Below, one piece after another: positions 17,520-26,346 of a stretch of DNA of 64,000 bases (position 1 is its first letter; each line of letters opens with the position of its first letter). The translations under genes and the position numbers were made by a program. The stretch is from NCBI RefSeq assembly GCF_000337135.1, contig NZ_AOIN01000034.1:1-64000 (forward strand). Direction: 5' to 3'. Under the pieces are notes generated by a model, which saw only the letters and a program-made list of their open reading frames with translations, was not told the origin of the DNA and did no database searches. This DNA is from Natrialba chahannaoensis JCM 10990 (GTDB taxonomy: Archaea > Halobacteriota > Halobacteria > Halobacteriales > Natrialbaceae).

Positions 17520-18767
17520 CTAATTAGGCCATGTCTGATAGCTTGGGTAAAGCGGCACCTCTATAGTACTCTGTGTTGGATTAATATTGGGATCATTAGG
17601 ATGTGTAACTGTCCAACGAAATCTTCCACCGATAGGTACTGATTGTAGAGAATATACATCATTGACGTTATCTTTTACACCCACTAGAACACCATACGAT
17701 TCCTCTTGATCTTCTGGGAATCTCTCTGCCTCAAGGGTCCATTTTGCATGCTGCGTATTGTTATTATAGCTACCATTTATTGACTCAGGAGAAGTTTCGT
17801 ACGAACTTAGAGCTAAGGCAGCACTAAATGGCCCATGCCCAACTGAAAGGGCAAGTGAAACATCAAATTGAGAGTCAGTGTCCGATATACTATCAGGCAC
17901 CATACCATTTCGTCTAACTTCATCATTGTCTGGTTCAAAGTAAAAACTGTAACTCTCTGGGTTCGGACTCCACATAGGAGAATCCGAGAGGTCCGGTTCT
18001 TGGACAAAGAATGTCGATAGACACCAATCTTTTGCTGCCCCCCTTCTTATTTTCTCGTGGTCTGTTTCACCTTCTTCACCTAAGGCACCGACAGCCAATT
18101 CGTAGTTCGCCATTGAATCGTTTGTTCCTTCATTTTCATATTCATAAGAATACCCTGCGATCAAATCCCCCTCGAAATCAAGGTCAGAACTTGCGTGGCT
18201 CGTCTCTACATCACCATCATCATTATTTTCTTTTCTATTATTCTCTTCCTCTGGATTTATTAATTCATTATTATCTATTCTTTTTGTTTCTCGGTCTTTA
18301 ATAAGTGCCACGTACCCAATACTTTCTTTGCTTCCCTCAACAAATCCACTTACTGATTTAGGGTTTTTATTGATTGAAATATATGTCTCTGAACTTTTCG
18401 TAGATTCTTCTTTGCTAACTTCCGATGTTGTTGTTGTTGTTGAGTAATGTCGGAATTCAACTCCGTCACCATTTTCGTTAAATTGAGGGTTATCCTCAAG
18501 TGAGAAAGAGTATTGTGAAGGGGACTTTTTAGAATTGAAGTTAATTTTGATGTCACCCTTAATTTTATTATTAATCTCATTTAACTCTACTTTTATACCA
18601 CCAAGATTATCCATGGTAGAAGGATTATAAACAACTCCTTCATATTCATTTGCTGAATTAGACGTTGCTGTACCGAGTGTGGATAACGAAATTGATCCAC
18701 AAACGGTTGCAAGCGGTACTGATTTCAAAACGGTTCTCCGACGTTGTTGTTCGGGATTATCTCCCAT
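17520..18767 (-). CDS. AT-rich Tat-exported protein, unknown function
   Basis: 415 aa. The N-terminus QQRRRTVLKSVPLATVCG is a twin-arginine signal, with a hydrophobic stretch to about residue 35, so the product is exported folded. The mature part is rich in Asn, Ser and Glu, with an acidic poly-Asn/Glu patch near residues 168-190 (EEENNRKENNDDGD) and several strand-like stretches (FDVSLALSVGHGPFSAALAL). Only one Cys was noticed in the mature chain, so it does not resemble a Cys-rich halocin core. AT-rich codon use matches its convergent neighbour. Confidence 0.7.
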   Translation of the reverse strand: MGDNPEQQRRRTVLKSVPLATVCGSISLSTLGTATSNSANEYEGVVYNPSTMDNLGGIKVELNEINNKIKGDIKINFNSKKSPSQYSFSLEDNPQFNENGDGVEFRHYSTTTTTSEVSKEESTKSSETYISINKNPKSVSGFVEGSKESIGYVALIKDRETKRIDNNELINPEEENNRKENNDDGDVETSHASSDLDFEGDLIAGYSYEYENEGTNDSMANYELAVGALGEEGETDHEKIRRGAAKDWCLSTFFVQEPDLSDSPMWSPNPESYSFYFEPDNDEVRRNGMVPDSISDTDSQFDVSLALSVGHGPFSAALALSSYETSPESINGSYNNNTQHAKWTLEAERFPEDQEESYGVLVGVKDNVNDVYSLQSVPIGGRFRWTVTHPNDPNINPTQSTIEVPLYPSYQTWPN

Positions 18768-18917
18768 AACTCATCAAATACAGTCGTTGTATATAATTGT
18801 ATTCTAGTATATTTTATATACGTTAGTCTATTATTTTATACTTTCATCTATATCATCATTTTTATCTTCCTTAAATATGTCTCAACGAGTCGTTATATAG
18901 AGATGGATTTGCCTAGC

Positions 18918-19530
18918 TCACGGACGCTTGATGTTGTAGACCGCACTCATCAGAATGATTTCACGGAACTCTCGATACCAGCTTTGCGCACGCACGTCGG
19001 AGCCGAGCGTGCGCTTGATCACGGAGAAAACAGTCTCAAACGACGCTCTGTGACCATACAGAGTTCGATTGGTTCTTCTTCTCTCAGCCTATCGCGTAAT
19101 TGCTGCCAATCGTAACCTTTGTCGGCAGCGAGGCTGTGCAACTCGCCCGTGTTCGGCGGGCGAGTTGCCAACCGAGTTGGGTGTCGTGACATTTCTCGGT
19201 CGTACAGTGAACATCGAGGATAGCTTGTGACTCTGTGTCGACGAGGGTGATTATTTGAGCTTTTGCACGCGGTAATTCCTCCGTCGGCAGTAGTGTTTGC
19301 TGGCGTTTTCGCGGTCGAAAAGCATCGCGTCCATCGCACATGACCAGACCGCTATCTTAATCTTGCCAAATGCTTTTACTAGCGTCGAATGATCAAAGAT
19401 ATTGACCTTAAGAAGGCAATATCTGTCAGTATTTGTGGTACTTCGCTCAAAAGATCGAGCACCTTCCGGTAGGACTTCTCCAAGTAAATTCGGAGACAAT
19501 GGAGCGAAACAACGGCGTAATCGGCGCAAT
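18918..19530 (-). pseudogene. IS5-type transposase, frameshifted
   Basis: Minus-strand pieces in three frames add up to one transposase. They are an N-terminal part with FDHSTLVKAFGKIKIAVW, a middle part with TLVDTESQAILDVHCTTEK followed by ADKGYDWQQLRDRLREE, and a C-terminal part reading HRASFETVFSVIKRTLGS, then REFREIILMSAVYNIKRP. The D-K-G-Y-D and the closing A-V-Y-N-I are IS5-group signatures. Several frameshifts separate them, so it is inactive. It closes the AT-rich islet on its right side. Confidence 0.8.
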
Positions 19531-19637
19531 CTTGTGATTCACCAGAACCTTAAATATCCTTCTAGTACCGATCACTTTGTCGATGAGCGACTCACCGGAG
19601 AATATTAAACTCGAAAAGATGACGGCCTTGAGAAAAC

Positions 19638-19835
19638 ATGTTGTTGTTTATCAAGAAACTAGCCGCACGACAGTTGAAGGCGATAGCAATAGCTCGTGAG
19701 TTAGGGTACTACGAGGTACCACAGACGGGATCGTTGGCCAACGTAGCGACGGCACTCGAGTGCTCGGAGAGTGCGGCCTCGACGTTGCTCCGAACGGCGG
19801 AGTCGAAACTGGTCGATGCTGCAGTACAACGGTAG
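19638..19835 (+). pseudogene. Stump of a bacterio-opsin-activator-type regulator (HTH only)
   Basis: 65 aa. After a few unmatched residues the sequence ARQLKAIAIARELGYYEVP, then ATALECSESAASTLLRTAES and a final KLVDAAV, is a classic HTH-10 DNA-binding domain as found at the C-terminus of Bat-type haloarchaeal regulators. Those proteins are normally 200-900 aa, so the N-terminal sensor part is missing, presumably cut off by the adjacent IS5-type insertion. Confidence 0.65.
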
Positions 19836-19859
19836 AAGTGTTGGAACCCGAGCGCCCGA

Positions 19860-20105
19860 TCAGGGAATTAGTTGCTCGCCATCGTCGTCGTAGATTCGAA
19901 TCGCGTCGACGGGACACGTGCGAGCGGCGAACTTCGCGTCGAGTTCAGCGTCCTCGGGTACCTCACGGACGAAGATGCCGTCTTCGACTTCTTCGCTGTC
20001 CTCGAGGATCGCCTTTCCTTTCGATTTGTCTTTCGTGAAGCCCTCCCACTCGGCGACACACTGGTACATGCCGATACAGGTGTCCTCGTCGAATTCGACC
20101 TTCAT
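19860..20105 (-). CDS. Small ferredoxin
   Basis: 81 aa acidic electron carrier. Cys10 and Cys16 occur in DEDTCIGMYQC, and a third Cys is in ARTCPVDAI. Three cysteines in this spacing (C-x5-C ... C-P) suggest a 3Fe-4S cluster, although some relatives carry 4Fe-4S with an extra ligand. The ATG at 20105 gives the normal length. It is divergent from the gene at 20278. Redox partner unknown. Confidence 0.88.
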   Translation of the reverse strand: MKVEFDEDTCIGMYQCVAEWEGFTKDKSKGKAILEDSEEVEDGIFVREVPEDAELDAKFAARTCPVDAIRIYDDDGEQLIP

Positions 20106-20241
20106 ACGCGAGGCTTGGACCGATCGTCGTAAATCGTTAGCGGTCGGGACGATGGATCGGCGTCCGTCGGTACCGGTTGGCAGACACCGTCCGGTATATG
20201 GTATCGTTTTTCGCGACAGTCCGACGAACTCGGGACGTGGC

Positions 20242-20248
20242 TTATACA
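20242..20248 (+). promoter_or_regulatory. TATA box for the 20278 gene
   Basis: TTATACA ends 29 nt before the ATG at 20278. Confidence 0.5.
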
Positions 20249-20277
20249 ATCAGCACCCATAGATATCAACATCTATC

Positions 20278-20634
20278 ATGAGGATTGAACAGGGCGATTT
20301 TTCGGCGATCGAGGAGACTGCGTCCGGACAGACGCTCGACGAGTGGCTCGAATTGCTCGCCAAACCAAAGACGCGGATCACACTCGCTTACCTGCACGAT
20401 CACCCGAACGCAACAGTGGACGAACTCGCGACGGCGATCGCCGGCAAAACCGCCGTCGAGACGGGACGGATCGTGACTGAAGCAGAGTACGATGAAGCGT
20501 GCATCTATCTGTACCACTCGATACTGCCGCGACTCGACGACTACGGGGTACTCGAGTACGACCACGCAGAAAGCGCTGTTCGAGACGCCACCATTCCCGC
20601 GGCGGTCGTCGCCGTGCTTGAGATCGACGAATGA
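20278..20634 (+). CDS. Small HTH-like regulator candidate
   Basis: 118 aa. The pattern PKTRITLAYLHDHPNATVDELATAIAG followed by YLYHSILPRLDDYGVLEYD is the winged-helix-like arrangement of a haloarchaeal family annotated as DUF7344/DUF7345-like. Its stop overlaps the start of the DICT-domain gene by 4 nt (ATGA at 20631-20634), so the two are translationally coupled and probably form a sensor-regulator pair. Confidence 0.72.
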   Translation: MRIEQGDFSAIEETASGQTLDEWLELLAKPKTRITLAYLHDHPNATVDELATAIAGKTAVETGRIVTEAEYDEACIYLYHSILPRLDDYGVLEYDHAESAVRDATIPAAVVAVLEIDE

Positions 20635-21365
20635 CGATTGAGGGGCTGGATGATGCATTCGTGGCCGTCGAGCGTGAGCGAAAGCGACTCGTGGTTCACG
20701 CCGCCGACGTTGCTGTCGCGGACGAACTCGAACGGCAGTTCGCGACCCGAAACGTGGCCGTCGACTACCGACGAACCGCGGCGTTCGACGAGGGATTCGT
20801 GGTGATTCGAGACGCCGACGGCCGCTTTCGAGGGACGCTCGGAATCGACCAGTTCGACACCGTTCTCTCCCCTGAAACCACTCCGCTGTGGGCCCTCGAG
20901 CCCTCCGAAACCGAAGCGGACGAGTTGTTCGACTTCCTCGAGAACACGCTCTTTTCGTCCTACGATCGGCGGCAGATGCTCGCGGCTACGAGAGAGATCG
21001 AAGATCGAGCGTGGCGGGCCGCCGAGGGACACCTGTACGCCGGTTTCCAGCGAACGGCCGCGCTCGAAGCACAACGCGAGGCGTATGATCGCCTCTCGGC
21101 TCGTGGAGAGCTGTCGGTAACTGTCTTCACTGACGACGACTGGGACAAGGCCCTCGAGGAACTCTCGGTCGTCTCTGCATCGGGCGAGATTGGGCAGTTC
21201 TGGTTCGTCGTCTTCGACGGCACCGTAGAGGAGAACCAGGCGTGTGCGTTGGTCGCGGAGGAGCGCGAACCCGGACTGTACTACGGCTTCTGGACGTACG
21301 ATCCCGCGTTCGTCGGCGAACTGGTGGCGTACCTCGAGGATACCTACGATGTCCCAGAAGCGTAA
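20631..21365 (+). CDS. DICT-domain sensory protein
   Basis: 244 aa cytosolic protein. The N-terminal half carries DAFVAVERERKRLVVHAADV and DEGFVVIRDADGRFRGTLG; the middle has RRQMLAATREIEDRAWR, then a G-x-L-Y-A-G-F-Q-R block typical of DICT sensory domains. The C-terminal half adds QFWFVVFDGTVEENQACALVA and a W-T-Y-D-P pattern. DICT domains accompany two-component and cyclic-nucleotide proteins in bacteria; haloarchaeal members are often linked to small HTH proteins like its coupled upstream neighbour. Ligand unknown. Confidence 0.75.
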   Translation: MTIEGLDDAFVAVERERKRLVVHAADVAVADELERQFATRNVAVDYRRTAAFDEGFVVIRDADGRFRGTLGIDQFDTVLSPETTPLWALEPSETEADELFDFLENTLFSSYDRRQMLAATREIEDRAWRAAEGHLYAGFQRTAALEAQREAYDRLSARGELSVTVFTDDDWDKALEELSVVSASGEIGQFWFVVFDGTVEENQACALVAEEREPGLYYGFWTYDPAFVGELVAYLEDTYDVPEA

Positions 21366-21446
21366 CGGTCAGGTTGTGGCAAAAACACGAGATTCGAAGA
21401 TCGAACGAACGCTTTTGCACCGAGGAGTCGAACTGGTGTTGATCGA

Positions 21447-22655
21447 ATGGTTGCGCTCTCGTTCGCCGTCCTCGTCGGGGTCGCTATCGGTACCTGTCTG
21501 TTCATGGCCTGGGTGCTCGGGGCGAACAGCAACTCCCCGCCGTTCGCACCGGCGATCGGCGCGAACGCGATTTCGACGATGCAAGCGGCGTTTGTCATCG
21601 GCTTGCTCGCCGCGGCGGGTGCGCTCATGCAGGGCGGTAGCATCTCCGAAACCGTCGGTGCGGACCTCATCGACGGTGTTACGATCACGCCGCTTGCCGC
21701 AACTGCGGGGCTGCTCACCGCAGCTGGTTTCATGGCGATCGGGATCTACACCCGGTATCCGATCCCCGCGGCGTTTGCAACGACGGGTGCGATGGTCGGT
21801 GTTGGCCTCTCACTCGGTGGTGATCCAGCGATGGCGACCTACCAGCGACTCGGAACGTTCTGGGTCATGGTCCCGTTCATGTCGGGCGGATTGGCGTACG
21901 CGACCGCAGTCACACTCAGGCGCGAAGAGATCCCGGAGACGGTCGGCGTTCCGCTGCTTGCAGGAATCGTCGGCGCGATTGTCGCAAACATTCGTCTCGG
22001 GGTTATTCCGGATCCAGCCGCCGATCAGGGGACGCTTGCGCGATTTCTCGCCCAGCAGATCGGCGGGGGTCCGACACTCGTCGCAGACGTGACAGTAGGC
22101 GTTATCATCGTGACGATTGTCTTCGGTGCGCTCTGGTTTTACTGGGTCAGAAGACAAGTTCGTGTCTCCGTCGAGACCGGCATCCGTTCGTTTTTGCTCG
22201 TCCTCGGCGGGATCGTCGCGTTTTCCTCTGGCGGCTCACAGGTCGGGCTCGCGACCGGGCCACTCGAGAACCTCTTTCGTGTCGAACTCGGTCTTCCGGG
22301 AATCGTCCTGCTCTCGATCGGTGCGACAGGTATTCTCGCCGGAGCCTGGATGGCAGCACCACGATTGTTACAGGCGACCTCGAGAGAGTACGCCCAACTC
22401 GGCGTCCGACGCTCAATCGCCGCGCTGGTTCCCGGGTTCATTATCGCACAGCTCGCGATCGCACTCGGCATCCCGATCTCGCTCAACAACATCATCCTCT
22501 CGGGTGTCATCGGCGGCGGGCTGGCAGCGGGATCAGCCGGCGTCTCCCGTCGAAAAATCGGCGTGACGGTGACGTTCTGGCTGCTGACACTCGGGAGTTC
22601 GATCGTCGTCGGCTACGGGCTCTATCAGGTGCTCGCGTTTGTCATCGGTGGGTAA
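21447..22655 (+). CDS. PiT-family inorganic phosphate transporter
   Basis: 402 aa with about ten membrane segments. The family signature is present twice: WVLGANSNSPPFAPAIGANA near the N-terminus and GIPISLNNIILSGVIGGGLA near the C-terminus, the two inverted repeats that line the phosphate path. PiT permeases move phosphate with H+ or Na+. It converges with a universal-stress-protein gene only 5 bp away, so antisense read-through is likely between the two. Confidence 0.9.
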   Translation: MVALSFAVLVGVAIGTCLFMAWVLGANSNSPPFAPAIGANAISTMQAAFVIGLLAAAGALMQGGSISETVGADLIDGVTITPLAATAGLLTAAGFMAIGIYTRYPIPAAFATTGAMVGVGLSLGGDPAMATYQRLGTFWVMVPFMSGGLAYATAVTLRREEIPETVGVPLLAGIVGAIVANIRLGVIPDPAADQGTLARFLAQQIGGGPTLVADVTVGVIIVTIVFGALWFYWVRRQVRVSVETGIRSFLLVLGGIVAFSSGGSQVGLATGPLENLFRVELGLPGIVLLSIGATGILAGAWMAAPRLLQATSREYAQLGVRRSIAALVPGFIIAQLAIALGIPISLNNIILSGVIGGGLAAGSAGVSRRKIGVTVTFWLLTLGSSIVVGYGLYQVLAFVIGG

Positions 22656-22660
22656 CACCC

Positions 22661-23092
22661 TCACTTGAGGACCGTCACCGGCTGTGGAGTTCGTTCGATC
22701 ACCGTCGTCGCGACACCGCGGCCGAGAAACCGGGTGACGAGGCCGCTCGAGTGGGTATCGTGACCGTACATGACGACGTGGTCGACGTCGTGGTCGGTCG
22801 CGTACCGAGGAACGACGGTTCCGGGCCGCCCCGCTGTGCTGTGGATCTCGACACGGTCGGCCGCCGACTCGTCGATCCTCGCCAGCAGACGAGCGCTCCG
22901 CTTGCGTGCCTCGTGCGTTCGCTCGCCGGCGCGCTCGAGGACGCCGCCCTCGCTCATCGGCGCATCGATCGGTGTCACAACCGCAAGAAGCGTTACGTTG
23001 GCGTCGGGAAACGTCTCGAGGGCATAGGAGAGTGCTTCGTCTTCGCGAGGGCGGCCGAGCGTGGGAACGAGAACGGTGTCAGGATCGACCAT
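22661..23092 (-). CDS. Universal stress protein, UspA family
   Basis: 143 aa. DTVLVPTLGRPREDEALSYA opens the Rossmann-like fold and HVVMYGHDTHSSGLVTRFLGR resembles the ATP-binding G-2x-G-9x-G region, here altered. The end is the usual V-x-V-L-K. It may therefore bind nucleotide weakly or not at all. Convergent with the phosphate permease. Confidence 0.85.
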   Translation of the reverse strand: MVDPDTVLVPTLGRPREDEALSYALETFPDANVTLLAVVTPIDAPMSEGGVLERAGERTHEARKRSARLLARIDESAADRVEIHSTAGRPGTVVPRYATDHDVDHVVMYGHDTHSSGLVTRFLGRGVATTVIERTPQPVTVLK

Positions 23093-23271
23093 GCCCCGTC
23101 TACAACGGGCACAGGGATCGGTCTATCGCCAGCTAAGACTGGGAACCGACGCCGTCGGAACCGAATCGCGCGCTGCCCTGCTGGCGCACAGACGAGAGTG
23201 CAAACGCACACTGCACTGACCACCCCGTCTGTTCGTGCAACGGACGAGCGATACCGACTCGGGAGACGACA

Positions 23272-23278
23272 GTTTAAA
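23272..23278 (+). promoter_or_regulatory. TATA box for hel308
   Basis: GTTTAAA about 28 nt before the ATG at 23304; supports that start over the in-frame ATG-less extension from 23235. Confidence 0.55.
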
Positions 23279-23303
23279 CCACAGGACGCGCCAATCACGG
23301 GTA

Positions 23304-25715
23304 ATGAACGTCGAGGAGCTGTCGGGGCTCCCGCCCGGTGCCCGCTCGCACTTCGAAGAACAGGGCATCGAGGAGCTCTACCCGCCCCAGGCCGAGGCCG
23401 TCAAGGCCGGTGCGACCGAGGGTGAGAACCTCGTCGCCGCCGTCCCCACCGCCAGCGGCAAGACCATGATCGCTGCGCTGTCGATGCTCTCTGCCGTCCA
23501 GCGCGGCGGGAAGGCGCTGTACATCGTCCCGCTGCGAGCCCTGGCCAGCGAAAAGAAGGCCGAGTTCGACGCCTACGAGGAGTTCGGCGTCACAACCGGC
23601 GTCGCCACCGGCAACTACGAGTCGACCAGCGAGTGGCTCGCCACGAAGGACATCATCGTCGCGACCAGCGAGAAGGTGGACTCGCTCGTGCGAAACGGCG
23701 CGGACTGGCTCTCGGATCTCACCTGCGTCGTCAGCGACGAGGTGCACCTGATCGACGACCGGAACCGCGGCCCGACACTCGAGGTAACCCTGGCCAAACT
23801 CCGGCGACTCAACCCACAACTGCAGGTCGTCGCACTCTCTGCAACCGTCGGCAACGCAGACGAACTCGCCGACTGGCTCGACGCCGACCTGGTCGACACC
23901 GACTGGCGGCCGATCGACCTCCAGATGGGCGTCCACTACGGCAACGCGCTCAACTTCGACGACGGCGAGACGCGAGAGGTCCCCGTCGAAGCCGGCGAGA
24001 AGCAAGAAGCCGCACTCGTCCGTGACATCCTCGAGGAGGGCGGCTCCTCGCTCGTCTTCGTGAACTCCAGGCGAAACGCCGAGGCCGCTGCCCGCAGACT
24101 CGGACAGGTCTCGAGTCGCGAACTGACCGCCGGTGAGCAAAGCGACCTGGCAGAGCTGGCCGCCGAGATCCGCGAGGACAGCGACACCGAGACGAGTCAG
24201 GACCTGGCCGACTGCGTCGAGCGCGGCTCGGCGTTCCACCACGCGGGGCTCTCGAGTACCCAGCGCAGTCTGGTCGAGGACGCCTTCCGCGACCGCCTAC
24301 TGAAGGTCATCTCCGCGACGCCGACGCTTGCCGCAGGGGTGAACACGCCGGCACGGCGTGTCATCGTCCGCGACTGGCGGCGCTTCGATCCGAGCGCGGG
24401 CGGGATGGCCCCACTTGACGTACTCGAAATCCACCAGATGATGGGGCGGGCCGGACGTCCGGGTCTCGACCCCTACGGCGAGGCCGTCCTGCTCGCGAAG
24501 AACCACGACGAGAGCCAGGAGCTGTTCGACCGCTACGTCTGGGCCGAGCCCGAACCTGTCCGCTCGAAGCTGGCCGCAGAGCCGGCGCTGCGGACGCACG
24601 TGCTCGCCACGATCGCTTCCGGATTTGCCCGCACACGTGCGGGGCTACTCGAGTTCCTCGAGGCCACGCTCTATGCGAGTCAGTCGAGCGAGGGAGGACG
24701 GCTCGAGCGGGTGACCGACGACGTGTTGAGCTACCTGGAACGGAACGATTTCATCGAACGCAGCGGCGGTCCCGAGGACACGCTCAACAGCGAGGCCGAC
24801 GCGGCGAGTGCGTTCACGTCGGCGGCCGACCTGGCCGATAGCGGTAGTGGTGGCGGTGATAGCGGGGGCACAACCGGTCAAGAAGAGGACCTCGAGGCCA
24901 CCAGCCTCGGCCACACCGTCTCGCGGCTCTACCTCGATCCGATGAGCGCCGCCGAAATCGTCCACGGGCTCGAGGACGCCGACGAGCGCCCGACCGCCCT
25001 CGGACTCTACCAGCTCGTCTCACGAACCCCCGACATGTACGAACTTTACCTGCGCTCGGGCGAGGACGAGACATTCGGCGAACTCTACTACGAGCGCGAG
25101 CGCGAACTGCTCGGCGACGCACCCAGCGAGTTCGAAGAAGAACGCTTCGAGGACTGGCTCGCCGCCCTCAAGACCGGCAAGCTACTCGAGGACTGGGCGA
25201 GCGAGGACGACGAGGAACAGATCACCGAGCGGTACAAGATCGGCCCCGGTGATCTCCGTGGGAAGGTCGACACTGCCGAGTGGCTGCTCGGTGCGGCAGA
25301 GTCACTCGCGAGCGAGATCGACACCGAGTGGGCCGTCGCGGTCCGCGAGGCTCGCGCCCGCGTCGAACACGGCGTGAGTGAGGAACTGCTCGAACTCGTC
25401 TCGGTGAGCGGAATTGGCCGCAAGCGTGCCCGGCGGCTCTACGCGGCAGGCATCGAGGAACCGGCAGCCCTCCGGTCCGCCGACAAGGGTGTGATCCTGC
25501 ACGTCCTCAAGGGCGAGAAGACGGCCGAGAATATCCTCGAGAACGCCGGGCGCGAAGATCCGTCGATGGACAGCGTCGAGCCGATTCCGGTCGAGGGCGG
25601 CTCCGGGTTGAGTGGAGCATCGAACTCGAGTAGCGGCGAACTGAGCACCACCGAGAACGACACGAATACCGATGCCGACGCCGACGACAACCAATCCAGC
25701 CTGGGTGACTTCTAA
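23304..25715 (+). CDS. hel308: ATP-dependent DNA helicase Hel308
   Basis: 803 aa Ski2-like helicase that unwinds forked and D-loop DNA and restrains recombination at blocked forks. The motifs are LYPPQAEAV (Q motif), AVPTASGKT (Walker A, about residues 46-54), SDEVHLID (Walker B), ALSATVGN (III) and [12 protein letters not shown] (VI). A winged helix and ratchet domain follow. The helix-hairpin-helix is [18 protein letters not shown], and the tail is Ser/Asp/Asn-rich. An acidic Gly/Ser insertion of about 30 residues near 500-530 is a haloarchaeal embellishment. Its stop shares one base with the start of cgi121. Confidence 0.96.
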   Translation: MNVEELSGLPPGARSHFEEQGIEELYPPQAEAVKAGATEGENLVAAVPTASGKTMIAALSMLSAVQRGGKALYIVPLRALASEKKAEFDAYEEFGVTTGVATGNYESTSEWLATKDIIVATSEKVDSLVRNGADWLSDLTCVVSDEVHLIDDRNRGPTLEVTLAKLRRLNPQLQVVALSATVGNADELADWLDADLVDTDWRPIDLQMGVHYGNALNFDDGETREVPVEAGEKQEAALVRDILEEGGSSLVFVNSRRNAEAAARRLGQVSSRELTAGEQSDLAELAAEIREDSDTETSQDLADCVERGSAFHHAGLSSTQRSLVEDAFRDRLLKVISATPTLAAGVNTPARRVIVRDWRRFDPSAGGMAPLDVLEIHQMMGRAGRPGLDPYGEAVLLAKNHDESQELFDRYVWAEPEPVRSKLAAEPALRTHVLATIASGFARTRAGLLEFLEATLYASQSSEGGRLERVTDDVLSYLERNDFIERSGGPEDTLNSEADAASAFTSAADLADSGSGGGDSGGTTGQEEDLEATSLGHTVSRLYLDPMSAAEIVHGLEDADERPTALGLYQLVSRTPDMYELYLRSGEDETFGELYYERERELLGDAPSEFEEERFEDWLAALKTGKLLEDWASEDDEEQITERYKIGPGDLRGKVDTAEWLLGAAESLASEIDTEWAVAVREARARVEHGVSEELLELVSVSGIGRKRARRLYAAGIEEPAALRSADKGVILHVLKGEKTAENILENAGREDPSMDSVEPIPVEGGSGLSGASNSSSGELSTTENDTNTDADADDNQSSLGDF

Positions 25716-26242
25716 TGGACCCAGAGCTACTCGAGTGTCGCCTCGCAGTCGACGACCTCGATGCGTTCGTCACCGACCTTGGCGAGATCAGCGAGCGCCA
25801 CGGCGTGACAATACAGGCCTTCGACGCGCGATACGTCGCCGGCCAGCAACACCTCCAGCGGGCCGCCCAGTTCGCAGACCGCGCGCTCGAGCGCGGCGAG
25901 AACGTCGCTCGCGACCGGGCAGTCGAGATACTGCTCTACGCGGCGGGCCGACGGCAGATCGACCAGGCACTCGAGATGGGCGTCAGCCAGGGCGAGACTC
26001 GCGCCGTCATCCTCATCGACCACGCTGGGTCGACGGAGAACGAACGCGGCGACCTCGAGGCCGCCCGCGAGGCGATCACAGATCTTGAATCGTTCGTCGA
26101 ATCCGAATTGACGCTCGACGATCCGGACGAGGAGACCCTGCAGTCGTTCTTCGATATCACTGACGCCGAACGCGCCGCGACGGACGCCTCACTCGAGGCG
26201 CTGGTTCGCGAGCGAGTGGCGTTACTCGAAGTCCAGAAGTAA
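25715..26242 (+). CDS. cgi121: KEOPS complex subunit Cgi121
   Basis: 175 aa. Signature pieces are VTIQAFDARYVAGQQHLQRA, the EILLYAAGRRQIDQALEMG block and the terminal VALLEVQK. Cgi121 binds Bud32 and the tRNA 3' CCA end within KEOPS, which makes N6-threonylcarbamoyl-adenosine at tRNA position 37. The ATG overlaps the hel308 stop by one nucleotide (TAATG), so both are made from one transcript. The other KEOPS genes are not in the window. Confidence 0.92.
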   Translation: MDPELLECRLAVDDLDAFVTDLGEISERHGVTIQAFDARYVAGQQHLQRAAQFADRALERGENVARDRAVEILLYAAGRRQIDQALEMGVSQGETRAVILIDHAGSTENERGDLEAAREAITDLESFVESELTLDDPDEETLQSFFDITDAERAATDASLEALVRERVALLEVQK

Positions 26243-26346
26243 CATTGGCACACGAACACTGTCCTCAAATCGGTACGCGCACCCGAAAACCGGAAATCGG
26301 CAGCACACTCTTATCCATCCCCGTTGAACCGCCGTCAACAGCATCG

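Noticed and set aside
17520-18767. Halocin precursor hypothesis for the Tat-exported protein
   Set aside because: No Cys-rich C-terminal peptide like halocin C8 and no linked immunity gene beyond an unrelated membrane protein; kept as unknown.
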